Shown in pieces: positions 25,005 to 32,394 of a stretch of DNA of 36,958 nucleotides. Numbering within the stretch: position 1 is the first letter of the stretch; every line of letters starts with the position of its first letter. Source of the stretch: VBCK01 sp035511515 (GTDB lineage Bacteria; Pseudomonadota; Gammaproteobacteria; Burkholderiales; Burkholderiaceae_F); NCBI GenBank assembly GCA_035511515.1, contig DATKFG010000126.1, forward strand, positions 1 through 36,958. The letters are read 5' to 3'. The notes beneath the pieces are model-generated. The model was not told the origin of the DNA, did not search any database, and saw only the letters and a program-made list of their open reading frames with translations. Made by a program: the position numbers and the translations under genes.

Positions 25005-25838
25005 ATGCCCCGAATCATTTCTTTTGTCCTCGCGGCCCTGGCCGCCGGATCGGCGTTTGCGCAGAACGCCGCCACGCCGAACGCTCCCGCGCCAGCCGCC
25101 GCGGCACCGAACGCTGGCGCGCAGAAGGCCGTCGCCCAGAACGTGGCCATGGTCAACGACAAGCCGATCACCAAGGCGACAGTCGACCAGTTCGTCCAGC
25201 AGCTCGGCCAGCCCGATACGCCCGAGTTGCGCGACAAGATCAAGGAACAGCTGATCGAGCGCGAGGTGTTCCTGCAGGAGGCCGTCAAGCGCGGCATACC
25301 GGAGCGCGCGGACGTGAAATTCCAGCTCGACTTCGTGCGCAAGACCGCGATCATCCAGAACCTGTTTCGGGACGAGCAGAAGAAGCACCCCATCACGGAC
25401 CAGCAGGTGCAGGCCGAGTATGACAAGCAGAAAGCGACCCAGGGCGACAAGGAATACCACGCGCGTCACATCCTGGTCGAGAAGGAAGATGAGGCCAAGG
25501 AGATCATCGAGCAGCTCAAAAAGGGAACCAAGTTCGAGGATCTGGCCAAGAAATCGAAGGACCCGGGTTCGGGCGGCCGCGGCGGCGATCTGGGTTGGGC
25601 TGCGCCGAGCGCATACGTCAAGACGTTCTCCGACGCGATGATCAAGCTCGACAAGGGTAAGTTCACCGAAGTGCCGGTGCAGACGCAGTTCGGCTACCAC
25701 GTGATCCTGCTGGAAGATGTGCGCGAGACTCAGTTTCCGGCGCTCGACCAGGTCAAGAGTCAGATCAGCGAATCGATACAGAACCGCCAGGCGCAGGCTT
25801 TCGCCGAAGAGCTGAAGAAGAAGGCCAAGATCCAGTAG
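25005..25838 (+). CDS. Periplasmic parvulin-type peptidyl-prolyl isomerase
   Basis: The 277-residue protein has a cleavable signal peptide (MPRIISFVLAALAAGSAFA, cut after residue 19), an Ala/Pro/Asn-rich linker to about 45, a SurA_N-like helical region, and a PpiC rotamase domain at about 148-245 with HARHILVEKEDEAKEII, SGGRGGDLGW and GYHVILLEDVRE. It should assist folding of periplasmic or outer-membrane proteins. It lies five bases after bolA and is followed by a strong terminator, so it ends the yciB-bolA-ppiC operon. Confidence 0.93.
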   Translation: MPRIISFVLAALAAGSAFAQNAATPNAPAPAAAAPNAGAQKAVAQNVAMVNDKPITKATVDQFVQQLGQPDTPELRDKIKEQLIEREVFLQEAVKRGIPERADVKFQLDFVRKTAIIQNLFRDEQKKHPITDQQVQAEYDKQKATQGDKEYHARHILVEKEDEAKEIIEQLKKGTKFEDLAKKSKDPGSGGRGGDLGWAAPSAYVKTFSDAMIKLDKGKFTEVPVQTQFGYHVILLEDVRETQFPALDQVKSQISESIQNRQAQAFAEELKKKAKIQ

Positions 25839-25864
25839 CGGGTCGACCGTTTCCAATGGCACCG

Positions 25865-25888
25865 GGGGCGCTCAGGCGCCCCTTGTCG
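25865..25888 (+). terminator. Intrinsic terminator after the PpiC-type isomerase gene
   Basis: GGGGCGC (25865-25871), loop TCAG and GCGCCCC (25876-25882) form a 7-bp GC stem, followed by TTGTCGTTT. It lies 26 bases past the stop. It may also slow transcription from the converging molybdoenzyme gene, whose stop is at 25907. Confidence 0.8.
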
Positions 25889-25906
25889 TTTGGAACGCGT
25901 GCACGA

Positions 25907-28144
25907 TCAGGTCAGCGGAAGCGAGCGGCGCCGCACCCCGGTCAGCGTGAAAATGGCGTTGGCCACCGCCGGCGCGATCGGAGGCGTTCCCGGCTCGCCC
26001 ACTCCCGCCGGAGGACGGTCGCTCGCTACCAGGTGGGTTTCGACCGGAGGCGCCTGGTCCATCCGCAGCACCGGATACTGCGGAAAGTTGCGCTGTTCGA
26101 CACGGCCTTCGCGGATCGTGATGCGCTCGCCAAGCGCCGCGCTCAGGCCGAAGATGACCGCGCCTTCGATCTGCTGCGCCACCAGCTGCGGATTGACCAC
26201 GATGCCGCAGTCGATCGCGCACACCACGCGGTGAACGCGCGGGCGGCCGTCCTGCATCGAAACCTCGGCCACCTCGGCCACGATCGAGCCGAACGACTCG
26301 TGCAGCGCCAGACCGCGCGCGCGCCCCTGGGGCAGCGATCCGCCCCAATCGGCCTTGCGGGCCGCGAGCTCGAGCACGCGGCAATGACGCGGATGCCGTT
26401 GCAGCAGCGACAGCCGCAGCTGCAGCGGGTCGGCCGCGGTGGCGTGCGCCAGCTCGTCGATGAACGATTCGGTGAAGAAGGCGTTGTGCGAGTGACCGAC
26501 CGAGCGCCAGTTGCCGATTGGCACCTTCGATGCGACGCGAACGTGGCTGCAGTGGCGCCGCTCGAACTCGTAAGCCTGGTCGAAATGGCCCTCGGCGGTG
26601 GTCGGGTCCGGCGGGTTCAGGCGCATGAACGGAAACGCGCGCTGCTGGAATTGCGGGCCAAGCGCATCCGATGCGGTCCGGCTGACCCAGGCGAATGCAC
26701 GCCCGCCCGCGTCGATCCCCGCCCGAAATCGGGCCACGGCGGCGGGCCGGTAGAAGTCGCGCCCGAAGTCCTCTTCACGCGACCACAGCACCTGGATCGG
26801 GGCCGGCGCCAGCTGCAGCGCCAGCTCGATGGCCGGCACCAGATAGTCGCTTTCCAGGCGCCGGCCGAATCCGCCGCCGAGCTGCGTGACGGTCAGGTCG
26901 ATGCGGTCCAGGCTGACGCCGCTGGTGCGGGCGGCGACGCGGCGCGCAACGCTGGAGGCCTGCGTGGGCGCCCACAGCTTCAGGCGCCGGTCGACGAACT
27001 GCGCGGTGCAATTCATCGGCTCCATCGTCGCATGCGCCAGCCACGGGGCCTCGTACTGTGCCTGCACGACCCGTGGCGCCGATTGCAGCGCCCCGAGCGC
27101 GTCGCCGCGCGCGAAAAACACCCAGCCGCCCGGTCGATCGAGGGCCTGACGCATCTGCTGAAACAGCCGGTCGCCGTCCGGCGGATCGTCATCGCCGAAG
27201 TCCCAGTCGGTGCGGACCGCCGCCAGCGCCTGCTGGGCCTGCCAGGTGCTGCGTGCAACGACCGCGATCCCCGGGGCGGCGCCGGCGCCACCCTGGTAAC
27301 GGGTGACGCGGATCACGCCCGGCATCTTCTCGGCCTGGCCCGGATCGAACGAGCGCAGCTTGCCCCCGAAAATCGGGCAGGCCCGAATGGCCGCGTGCAG
27401 CATCCCGGGCTGGCGCACGTCGATTCCGTATTGGGCGAGCCCGCTGACCTTGTCGGCGCTGTCGATCCGCGGGGCCGCACTGCCGATCAGCCGGAAGTGC
27501 GCGGGCGGTTTCAGCTCGATCGCGGCCGGCGGCGCAAGGCGCGCCGCGGCGGCGGCCAGTTCTCCATAGCCGAGGGAGCGGCCGGCACCATCGCTGACCA
27601 CCCCCTCGCGTGCCCGGCAGGCCGAAGCCGGCACGCCCCAGCGCCGCGCGGCCGCTTCGATCAGCATCTGGCGGGCCGCTGCGCCGGCCTGGCGCATCGG
27701 AATCCACGCATCCCGCACGCTGGAGCTGCCGCCGGTGACCTGCAGGCCCAGGTCACGGGCAACCTTGGAAACGAACCACTGCGCCAGGCGCGCCCCGAGC
27801 GCCTCGGCCCGATCGGGGTGGAACGCGAGCGACTGAGCCATGACGGCGACGTTGGCGTAGATCGGATCGTCGCTGGCGGCCACGACGCGCACCCGCGCCA
27901 GCGGCACCTCGAGCTCCTCGGCCACCAGCATCGCCAGGCCGGTGAAGACGCCCTGCCCCATCTCGCTGCGCGGAACGACGACGCCGACCGTACCGTCCGC
28001 TTCGATCCGGACCCAGCCGTTCAGCGCGACCGGTTGCGACGGCGATGCACGGCCGAGCCGGCCCGCGGGCGGCGCCACGGCCCAGCCGACCAGCAGCGCC
28101 CCGGCGGCACCGGCTGCAGACAGCAGAAATGCGCGTCGCCGCAA
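25907..28144 (-). CDS. Tat-exported molybdopterin-binding aldehyde/isoquinoline oxidoreductase-like large subunit
   Basis: The 745-residue protein belongs to the xanthine dehydrogenase superfamily, IorB-like branch. It starts with a twin-arginine-type signal (RRRAFLLSAAG, then a hydrophobic stretch). Typical cofactor-binding segments are PRSEMGQGVFTGLAMLVAEELE, QLGGGFGRRLESDYLVPAIELA and GNWRSVGHSHNAFFTESFIDELA; the active-site glutamate is expected at Glu717 in GVGEPGTPP. Its usual partner, a small 2Fe-2S subunit, and cytochrome c are not adjacent. The start is TTG 28144, with AAGGAT upstream. The substrate cannot be told from the sequence; an aldehyde or N-heterocycle oxidised in the periplasm is likely for the family. 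Confidence 0.88.
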   Translation of the reverse strand: MRRRAFLLSAAGAAGALLVGWAVAPPAGRLGRASPSQPVALNGWVRIEADGTVGVVVPRSEMGQGVFTGLAMLVAEELEVPLARVRVVAASDDPIYANVAVMAQSLAFHPDRAEALGARLAQWFVSKVARDLGLQVTGGSSSVRDAWIPMRQAGAAARQMLIEAAARRWGVPASACRAREGVVSDGAGRSLGYGELAAAAARLAPPAAIELKPPAHFRLIGSAAPRIDSADKVSGLAQYGIDVRQPGMLHAAIRACPIFGGKLRSFDPGQAEKMPGVIRVTRYQGGAGAAPGIAVVARSTWQAQQALAAVRTDWDFGDDDPPDGDRLFQQMRQALDRPGGWVFFARGDALGALQSAPRVVQAQYEAPWLAHATMEPMNCTAQFVDRRLKLWAPTQASSVARRVAARTSGVSLDRIDLTVTQLGGGFGRRLESDYLVPAIELALQLAPAPIQVLWSREEDFGRDFYRPAAVARFRAGIDAGGRAFAWVSRTASDALGPQFQQRAFPFMRLNPPDPTTAEGHFDQAYEFERRHCSHVRVASKVPIGNWRSVGHSHNAFFTESFIDELAHATAADPLQLRLSLLQRHPRHCRVLELAARKADWGGSLPQGRARGLALHESFGSIVAEVAEVSMQDGRPRVHRVVCAIDCGIVVNPQLVAQQIEGAVIFGLSAALGERITIREGRVEQRNFPQYPVLRMDQAPPVETHLVASDRPPAGVGEPGTPPIAPAVANAIFTLTGVRRRSLPLT

Positions 28145-28153
28145 ACCCGATCC

Positions 28154-28180
28154 TTGGCACCGGTCCCGACCTCGTACAAT
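28154..28180 (+). promoter_or_regulatory. Sigma70-type promoter for the SRPBCC gene
   Basis: TTGGCA (28154-28159) and TACAAT (28175-28180) each match the consensus at five of six positions, but the spacing of 15 bases is short. The start of transcription would be near 28187. A small dyad CGGGC/GCCCG (28184-28200) covers the predicted start and could modulate it. Confidence 0.55.
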
Positions 28181-28242
28181 TTACGGGCTATGCGTGCCCG
28201 CGTCGACCGGCGCGGCAAACAAAACCATAACAGGAGACTCCG

Positions 28243-28746
28243 ATGACTTTATCGTTTGTCCGCCGCGCTGCTGTCGGCCTCGCCGTAGGACTGTGCGCAA
28301 CGAGCGGCTTCGCCGCCAACGTGCTGTCCCTGAAGGAGAAGGTCGAGTTGCCGGTTCCTCCCGAGAAGGTCTGGGACGTGATCAAGGACTTCAACGGGTG
28401 GCAGAGCTGGCATCCTGTGGTCGCCAGCACCGAGATCACCTCGGGCAAGGGCAATACGCGCGGGACCACGCGGGTGCTGACGACCAAGGACGGCGCCAAG
28501 ATCACCGAAGTACTGGTGCGCTACCAGGCGAAGGTGTTCTCTTATACCTACCGGATCACCGACAGCCCGCTGCCCGTCACCGACTACGTCTCCACGCTCC
28601 AGGTGAAGGCTGCTCCGTCGGGCTCCGTCGTGTACTGGACCTCCCACTTCAAGGCCAAGGAAGGCACGCCCGATGCGGACGCGCTCAAGACGATGCGCGG
28701 CGTCTACCGGGCCGGTCTGGACAATCTGAAGGAGAAGCTGAAGTAG
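28243..28746 (+). CDS. Secreted SRPBCC (START/polyketide cyclase-like) protein, MxaD-like
   Basis: The 167-residue protein has a signal peptide (about residues 1-24, ending SGFA) and then one SRPBCC domain: KVELPVPPEKVWDVIKDFNGWQSWHPVV, GTTRVLTTKDGAKITEVLVRY and VYWTSHFKAKEGTPDADALKTMRGVYRAGLDNLKEKL. The same layout is seen in MxaD, a periplasmic protein that assists electron transfer from methanol dehydrogenase in methylotrophs; the match is by domain and position in the cell, so the function is only suggested. AGGAG lies six bases before the ATG. It is divergent from the molybdoenzyme gene and ends three bases from the converging aceB. Confidence 0.8.
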   Translation: MTLSFVRRAAVGLAVGLCATSGFAANVLSLKEKVELPVPPEKVWDVIKDFNGWQSWHPVVASTEITSGKGNTRGTTRVLTTKDGAKITEVLVRYQAKVFSYTYRITDSPLPVTDYVSTLQVKAAPSGSVVYWTSHFKAKEGTPDADALKTMRGVYRAGLDNLKEKLK

Positions 28747-28749
28747 CCC

Positions 28750-30336
28750 CTACTCCAGCTCTTCGTACAGGGCCAGCGTCAGGAATTCGACGAACTGTTC
28801 GCTGGTCGACATGTCCTCGAAGATCCGCGCCGCCCGCTCGTAGTCGTCCAGCGGGCCGTCGATCTGTTTTCCGACCTTGGCGAGCTCTTCCGGAATCAGC
28901 GCGCGAACCAGCTCGACCGTGACCTTGCGGCCGTCCTGCAGCCGCCCTTTGGGCGAGCGGATCCACTGCCACACCTGCGAGCGCGAAATCTCGGCGGTGG
29001 CCGCATCCTCCATCAGGTTGTGGATCGGCACGCACCCGTTGCCGCCGAGCCACGAACCCAGGTAGTGGATGCCGACGTTGATGTTCATTCGCAGCCCGGC
29101 CTCGGTGATCGGTTTCTCGGGCTCGAAGCGCATCAGGTCGGCCGCGCTGGCCTGGACGTCGTCGCGCTGCCGGTCGATCTGGTTGGGCCGATCGCCCAGC
29201 ACGCGCGTGAATTCCTGCATCGCGATCTGCACCAGGCCCGGATGCGCGACCCAGCTGCCGTCGTAGCCGTCGCCCGCCTCGCGCGCCTTGTCAGCGCGCA
29301 CGCCGGCCAGCGCTTGCTCGTTGGCGGCAGCATCGTTCTTGATCGGGATCAGCGCGCTCATTCCGCCGATCGCCGGGGCCCCGCGCCGGTGGCAGATCTT
29401 CAACAGCAGCAGCGCGTAGGCGCGCATGAACGGTGCCGTCATCGTGACCAGCGCGCGGTCGGCCAGGCAGAACCTGGAGTCGCTGCGGAACTTCTTGATG
29501 CATGAAAAAATGTAATCCCACCGCCCCGCGTTCAGTCCGGCCGAGTGCTCCCGCAGCTCGTACAGGATCTCGTCCATCTCGAACGCCGCCAGGATCGTCT
29601 CGATCAGCACGGTCGCCTTGATCGTGCCGCGCGCGATGCCGAGCTCGTCCTGAGCAAACAGGAACACATCGTTCCACAGGCGCGCTTCCAGATACGACTC
29701 GAGCTTGGGCAGATAGAAGAAGGGCCCCTGGCCGCTCGCGGCGAGCTCGCGTCCGTTGTGGACCATGAACAGCGCGAAATCGAACAGGCCTCCCGAGATG
29801 CGTTCGCCGTCGACCAGAACGTGCTTCTCGTCCAGGTGCCACCCGCGCGGCCTGACCAGCAGGGTGGCGGTGTTCTCGTTCAGCCGGTACACGCGCCCGT
29901 CGGCCGAGGAAAACGAGATCCGGCGCCGGATCGCATCCATCAGGTTGACCTGACCTTGAATCTGGTTGTCCCAGTTCGGCGTGTTGCTGTCCTCGAAGTC
30001 CGCCATGTAGGCATCGGCGCCCGAGTTCAGCGCATTGATGATCATCTTGCGCTCGACCGGGCCCGTGATCTCCACGCGCCGGCGTTCGAGCGCCTTGGGC
30101 AGCGCCGCCACGCGCCAGGCGCCGTCGCGCACCGAGCGCGTCTCGACCGGGAAATCCGGCCGCTGCCCGCGATCGATCTGCGCGGCCCGCTCCGCACGCA
30201 ACGCCATCAGCTGGCGGCGGCGCGGGTCGAACGCGCGGTGCAGCTTGACCAGGAACTGGAGCGCTTCCGGAGTCAGGACGGCGTCGAAGCCCGGCTTGAT
30301 CAACGCCTGCACGACAACTCCCGCGTGGCCCGTCAT
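28750..30336 (-). CDS. aceB: Malate synthase A
   Basis: It condenses glyoxylate with acetyl-CoA to malate. The 528-residue protein has GPVERKMIINALNSGADAYMADFEDSNTPNW, LLVRPRGWHLDEKHV, the catalytic-site region ATVLIETILAAFEMDEILYELREHSAGLNAGRWDYIFS and NVGIHYLGSWLGGNGCVPI, all typical of malate synthase A. GGAGGT lies five bases before the ATG. The start is three bases after the stop of the HAD gene, whose last codons contain the ribosome site, so translation is coupled. With aceA it completes the glyoxylate shunt. Confidence 0.96.
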   Translation of the reverse strand: MTGHAGVVVQALIKPGFDAVLTPEALQFLVKLHRAFDPRRRQLMALRAERAAQIDRGQRPDFPVETRSVRDGAWRVAALPKALERRRVEITGPVERKMIINALNSGADAYMADFEDSNTPNWDNQIQGQVNLMDAIRRRISFSSADGRVYRLNENTATLLVRPRGWHLDEKHVLVDGERISGGLFDFALFMVHNGRELAASGQGPFFYLPKLESYLEARLWNDVFLFAQDELGIARGTIKATVLIETILAAFEMDEILYELREHSAGLNAGRWDYIFSCIKKFRSDSRFCLADRALVTMTAPFMRAYALLLLKICHRRGAPAIGGMSALIPIKNDAAANEQALAGVRADKAREAGDGYDGSWVAHPGLVQIAMQEFTRVLGDRPNQIDRQRDDVQASAADLMRFEPEKPITEAGLRMNINVGIHYLGSWLGGNGCVPIHNLMEDAATAEISRSQVWQWIRSPKGRLQDGRKVTVELVRALIPEELAKVGKQIDGPLDDYERAARIFEDMSTSEQFVEFLTLALYEELE

Positions 30337-30339
30337 GAC

Positions 30340-31032
30340 CTACCTCCCGCTGTGCAGCTGAAGTGCGAAATCGACCGCGTCGTTCAGCGTGCGACCGATG
30401 CCGTCGGGCCGGCTGCCCAGGCGTTCGACCGGCGCGGCCGAGCGATTGACCCAGTAGCTGCGGTAACCGTACCACTTGGCGCCGATCGCATCCCATCCGT
30501 TGCTGCTGATCAGCAGCAGTTCCGCGGCCGGATGCCCCAGCGTCAAGGGGCCCAGCTCGTACACGGCCGGCGCCGTCTTGTACGCGCGCGCCTGGTCGGC
30601 CGACAGCAGCACGTCGAAGTAATCGTCCAGGCCAGCGCCATGCAGCGCATCCTCGAGCTGGCCGGGATCCCCGTTGGTCAGCACTCCGACCGTCAGATCG
30701 GCCGCCACCAGGCGCCGCAGGGCCGGAATCGCGTCGGGATGGGGCGCAAGCTGGGTGAACTCGTGCATCAGCATGCCGCAGCCCGCCGCGTCCAGCGGAA
30801 GATGCATGGCCTCGCACGCGTACTGCAGCGCGTCTTCCACCACCTGCGTGAACGGCACATAGCGGCTCGACATCGTGCGCAAGCGCGAGTACTCGAGCTG
30901 CTTGTCGCGCCACAGTTGCGACAGCGCCGCGCCATGGCCGGGAAACAGGTGGTCGGCTCGGGCCGCGACCGAATGCACGTCAAGCAGGGTTCCGTAAAGA
31001 TCGAACAGAACCGCGCTCAATGCCTTGGCCAT
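30340..31032 (-). CDS. Type II haloacid dehalogenase-like HAD hydrolase
   Basis: The 230-residue HAD protein follows the L-2-haloacid dehalogenase pattern: nucleophile Asp11 in FDLYGTLLDV, Thr15, Arg42 in LWRDKQLEYSRLR, LTNGD at 118-122, Lys152, and the SSNGWDAIGAKWYGYRSYWVNR block with Asn178 and Asp181. This block separates dehalogenases from phosphatases in the family. It might release glycolate from haloacetate, which would feed glyoxylate to AceB, but some members have other substrates. AAGGAGA upstream of ATG 31032 supports this start rather than longer in-frame ones. It overlaps no gene but is coupled to aceB. Confidence 0.85.
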   Translation of the reverse strand: MAKALSAVLFDLYGTLLDVHSVAARADHLFPGHGAALSQLWRDKQLEYSRLRTMSSRYVPFTQVVEDALQYACEAMHLPLDAAGCGMLMHEFTQLAPHPDAIPALRRLVAADLTVGVLTNGDPGQLEDALHGAGLDDYFDVLLSADQARAYKTAPAVYELGPLTLGHPAAELLLISSNGWDAIGAKWYGYRSYWVNRSAAPVERLGSRPDGIGRTLNDAVDFALQLHSGR

Positions 31033-31069
31033 GGCTGGTCTCCTTTCGCCCGCTTGCGCCGCAGTTGGT

Positions 31070-31096
31070 ACCGCGACCAGTATATTGTGGAGCGGT
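31070..31096 (-). promoter_or_regulatory. Candidate promoter/operator for the HAD-aceB pair
   Basis: On the minus strand a -10-like TATACT lies at 31079-31084, about 50 bases before the HAD start. No good -35 is seen. An imperfect dyad ACCGC..CCA / TGG.GCGGT spans 31070-31096 across the -10, as an operator would. This would let HAD-aceB be expressed separately from the upstream patatin gene. Confidence 0.35.
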
Positions 31097-31114
31097 GCCC
31101 GGTCGGGTCGGCGA

Positions 31115-32122
31115 TTAAGCGCAGAACCGGTCCAGGTCCATCGTCGAGCGCCGCCCCAACGAGGCGCCGTTTTGCTGCAGCCACGCATCGGTCTGGGTCC
31201 GGCCCTCGGCCCGGAGCCGGAGCAGGAACGGCAGACTGGTGTTCAGCGTCTTTTCCACGTTGAGCTGACTGACTTTCTCGTCGGTCTCGATCAGGTGCAG
31301 ATTCAGACCGGCCAGCCGCTGCTCCAGCTTGCCGCGAAGCAGCCTGGAGCGCAGCGCCACGCGCCGGCTCAACGCGAGATCGCGCATTTCAGTCAGGAAG
31401 GTCGTATTGAAATGGATTTCGGTCAGGCGCGAGCGGATCGCCTCGGCCGTGGTCGGTGTCGAGGGCCGCTGCAGCGGCAGCAGCAGCACGATCAGCAGAT
31501 CGCGGCCGCTGCATTCGTGGATCAGCGGATGGACGGCAGGATTGCCCGTGTAGCCGCCGTCCCAATACGCTTCACCGTCGACCAGCACGGCCTGATTCAG
31601 GGCCGGCAGGCAGGCCGAAGCGAGCAGGTGGTCGACCGTGAGGTCGCGCTCGCGGAACACGCGCAGCGCCCCGGTTGTGACGTGGGTGGCGCCGACGAAC
31701 AGGCGCACGGGGCTGGCCAGGCGGATGCGCTCGAAGTCGAACAGGTGCTCGAGGATCGAGCGCAGCGGATTGATGTCGAACGGATTGAGCTGGTAGGGCG
31801 AGAAAAACCGCGTCAGTCCCAGCAGGAACTTGGTGGACGCGGTCAGCCCGGTGGGCGGTTCGCTCGCGAGCGAAGCTTGCATGGGGTACGAGGCGGCGCC
31901 CACCGCGGTCCAGAACGCTTCCAACTTCTGCTTGGCGCCGTTGCTGCCGTCTTCGGCCAGTCCTTGCGCCAGCGCCAGGGCGTTCATCGCGCCGGCGCTG
32001 GAACCGCTGATCGCCTCGAAGCTCAGATCCTGCTCTTCGAGCAGCCGTTCCAGCACACCCCAGGTGAATGCGCCCAGGGCGCCCCCACCCTGCAGGGCCA
32101 GGTTGATCGTACGCCGAGGCAA
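31115..32122 (-). CDS. Patatin-like phospholipase
   Basis: The 335-residue protein has the oxyanion loop QGGGALGAFTWGVL (11-24), the nucleophile Ser42 in GSSAG and the catalytic Asp190 in WDGGYTGNP. The family hydrolyses acyl chains from lipids; some members act on storage polymers. The start is TTG 32122: an in-frame stop lies 18 bases upstream and the family begins RRTINLALQGGG. No ribosome site precedes it, which is unusual here. A strong terminator lies about 50 bases upstream, so expression may depend on readthrough or on an undetected promoter. Confidence 0.88.
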   Translation of the reverse strand: MPRRTINLALQGGGALGAFTWGVLERLLEEQDLSFEAISGSSAGAMNALALAQGLAEDGSNGAKQKLEAFWTAVGAASYPMQASLASEPPTGLTASTKFLLGLTRFFSPYQLNPFDINPLRSILEHLFDFERIRLASPVRLFVGATHVTTGALRVFRERDLTVDHLLASACLPALNQAVLVDGEAYWDGGYTGNPAVHPLIHECSGRDLLIVLLLPLQRPSTPTTAEAIRSRLTEIHFNTTFLTEMRDLALSRRVALRSRLLRGKLEQRLAGLNLHLIETDEKVSQLNVEKTLNTSLPFLLRLRAEGRTQTDAWLQQNGASLGRRSTMDLDRFCA

Positions 32123-32170
32123 CGGAGGATCGACCGGTCAGCTGTCGCCGAAGTGGTTTGCACAAACCCA

Positions 32171-32201
32171 GGGGGAAAAAATAAGCCGCCATAAGGCGGC
32201 T
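32171..32201 (-). terminator. Strong intrinsic terminator between aceA and the patatin gene
   Basis: On the minus strand AGCCGCC, loop TTAT and GGCGGCT (32184-32201) form a perfect 7-bp stem, followed by TTATTTTTTCCCCC. It is the best-formed terminator in the window. It lies about 190 bases past the aceA stop and 50 bases before the patatin start codon. Confidence 0.85.
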
Positions 32202-32307
32202 CCAAAGTCTTCGTATTCTATCTTCGTGTTGTTCTGGAGGCGTCCCCAGGTTCCTCGCCCCGCCCGTCTCCCTCCGGCGCTCGCGCGCAAATACTCGACT
32301 CGAAGAG
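32171..32307 (-). ncRNA. Candidate small RNA or attenuated leader
   Basis: A promoter-like sequence (32314-32342) and the strong terminator at 32171-32201 bracket about 137 bases with no convincing protein. The region has internal pairing potential, for example GGCG (minus strand of about 32257) with CGCC, and a purine-rich stretch. It could be a free small RNA, the end of a long aceA 3' UTR, or a leader that controls the patatin gene by attenuation. It does not match any RNA family I know. Existence as a transcript is inference. Confidence 0.3.
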
Positions 32308-32313
32308 CGGCGC

Positions 32314-32342
32314 AGCATAGGGCGCGGTCCCGCCGTTCACAA
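32314..32342 (-). promoter_or_regulatory. Candidate promoter in the aceA-patatin gap
   Basis: On the minus strand TTGTGA (32337-32342) and TATGCT (32314-32319) are exactly 17 bases apart, each matching the sigma70 consensus at four of six positions. Transcription would start near 32307 and run to the terminator at 32171. Confidence 0.4.
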
Positions 32343-32394
32343 GACGCGATGCAACCACACGTTGCTTTCGCACAACGCAGCGCGCGACGCTTGC

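Noticed and set aside
25856..28246. A 796-codon open frame on the plus strand across the molybdoenzyme gene
   Set aside because: Antisense to a recognised coding sequence, no domain, and it covers the ppiC terminator.
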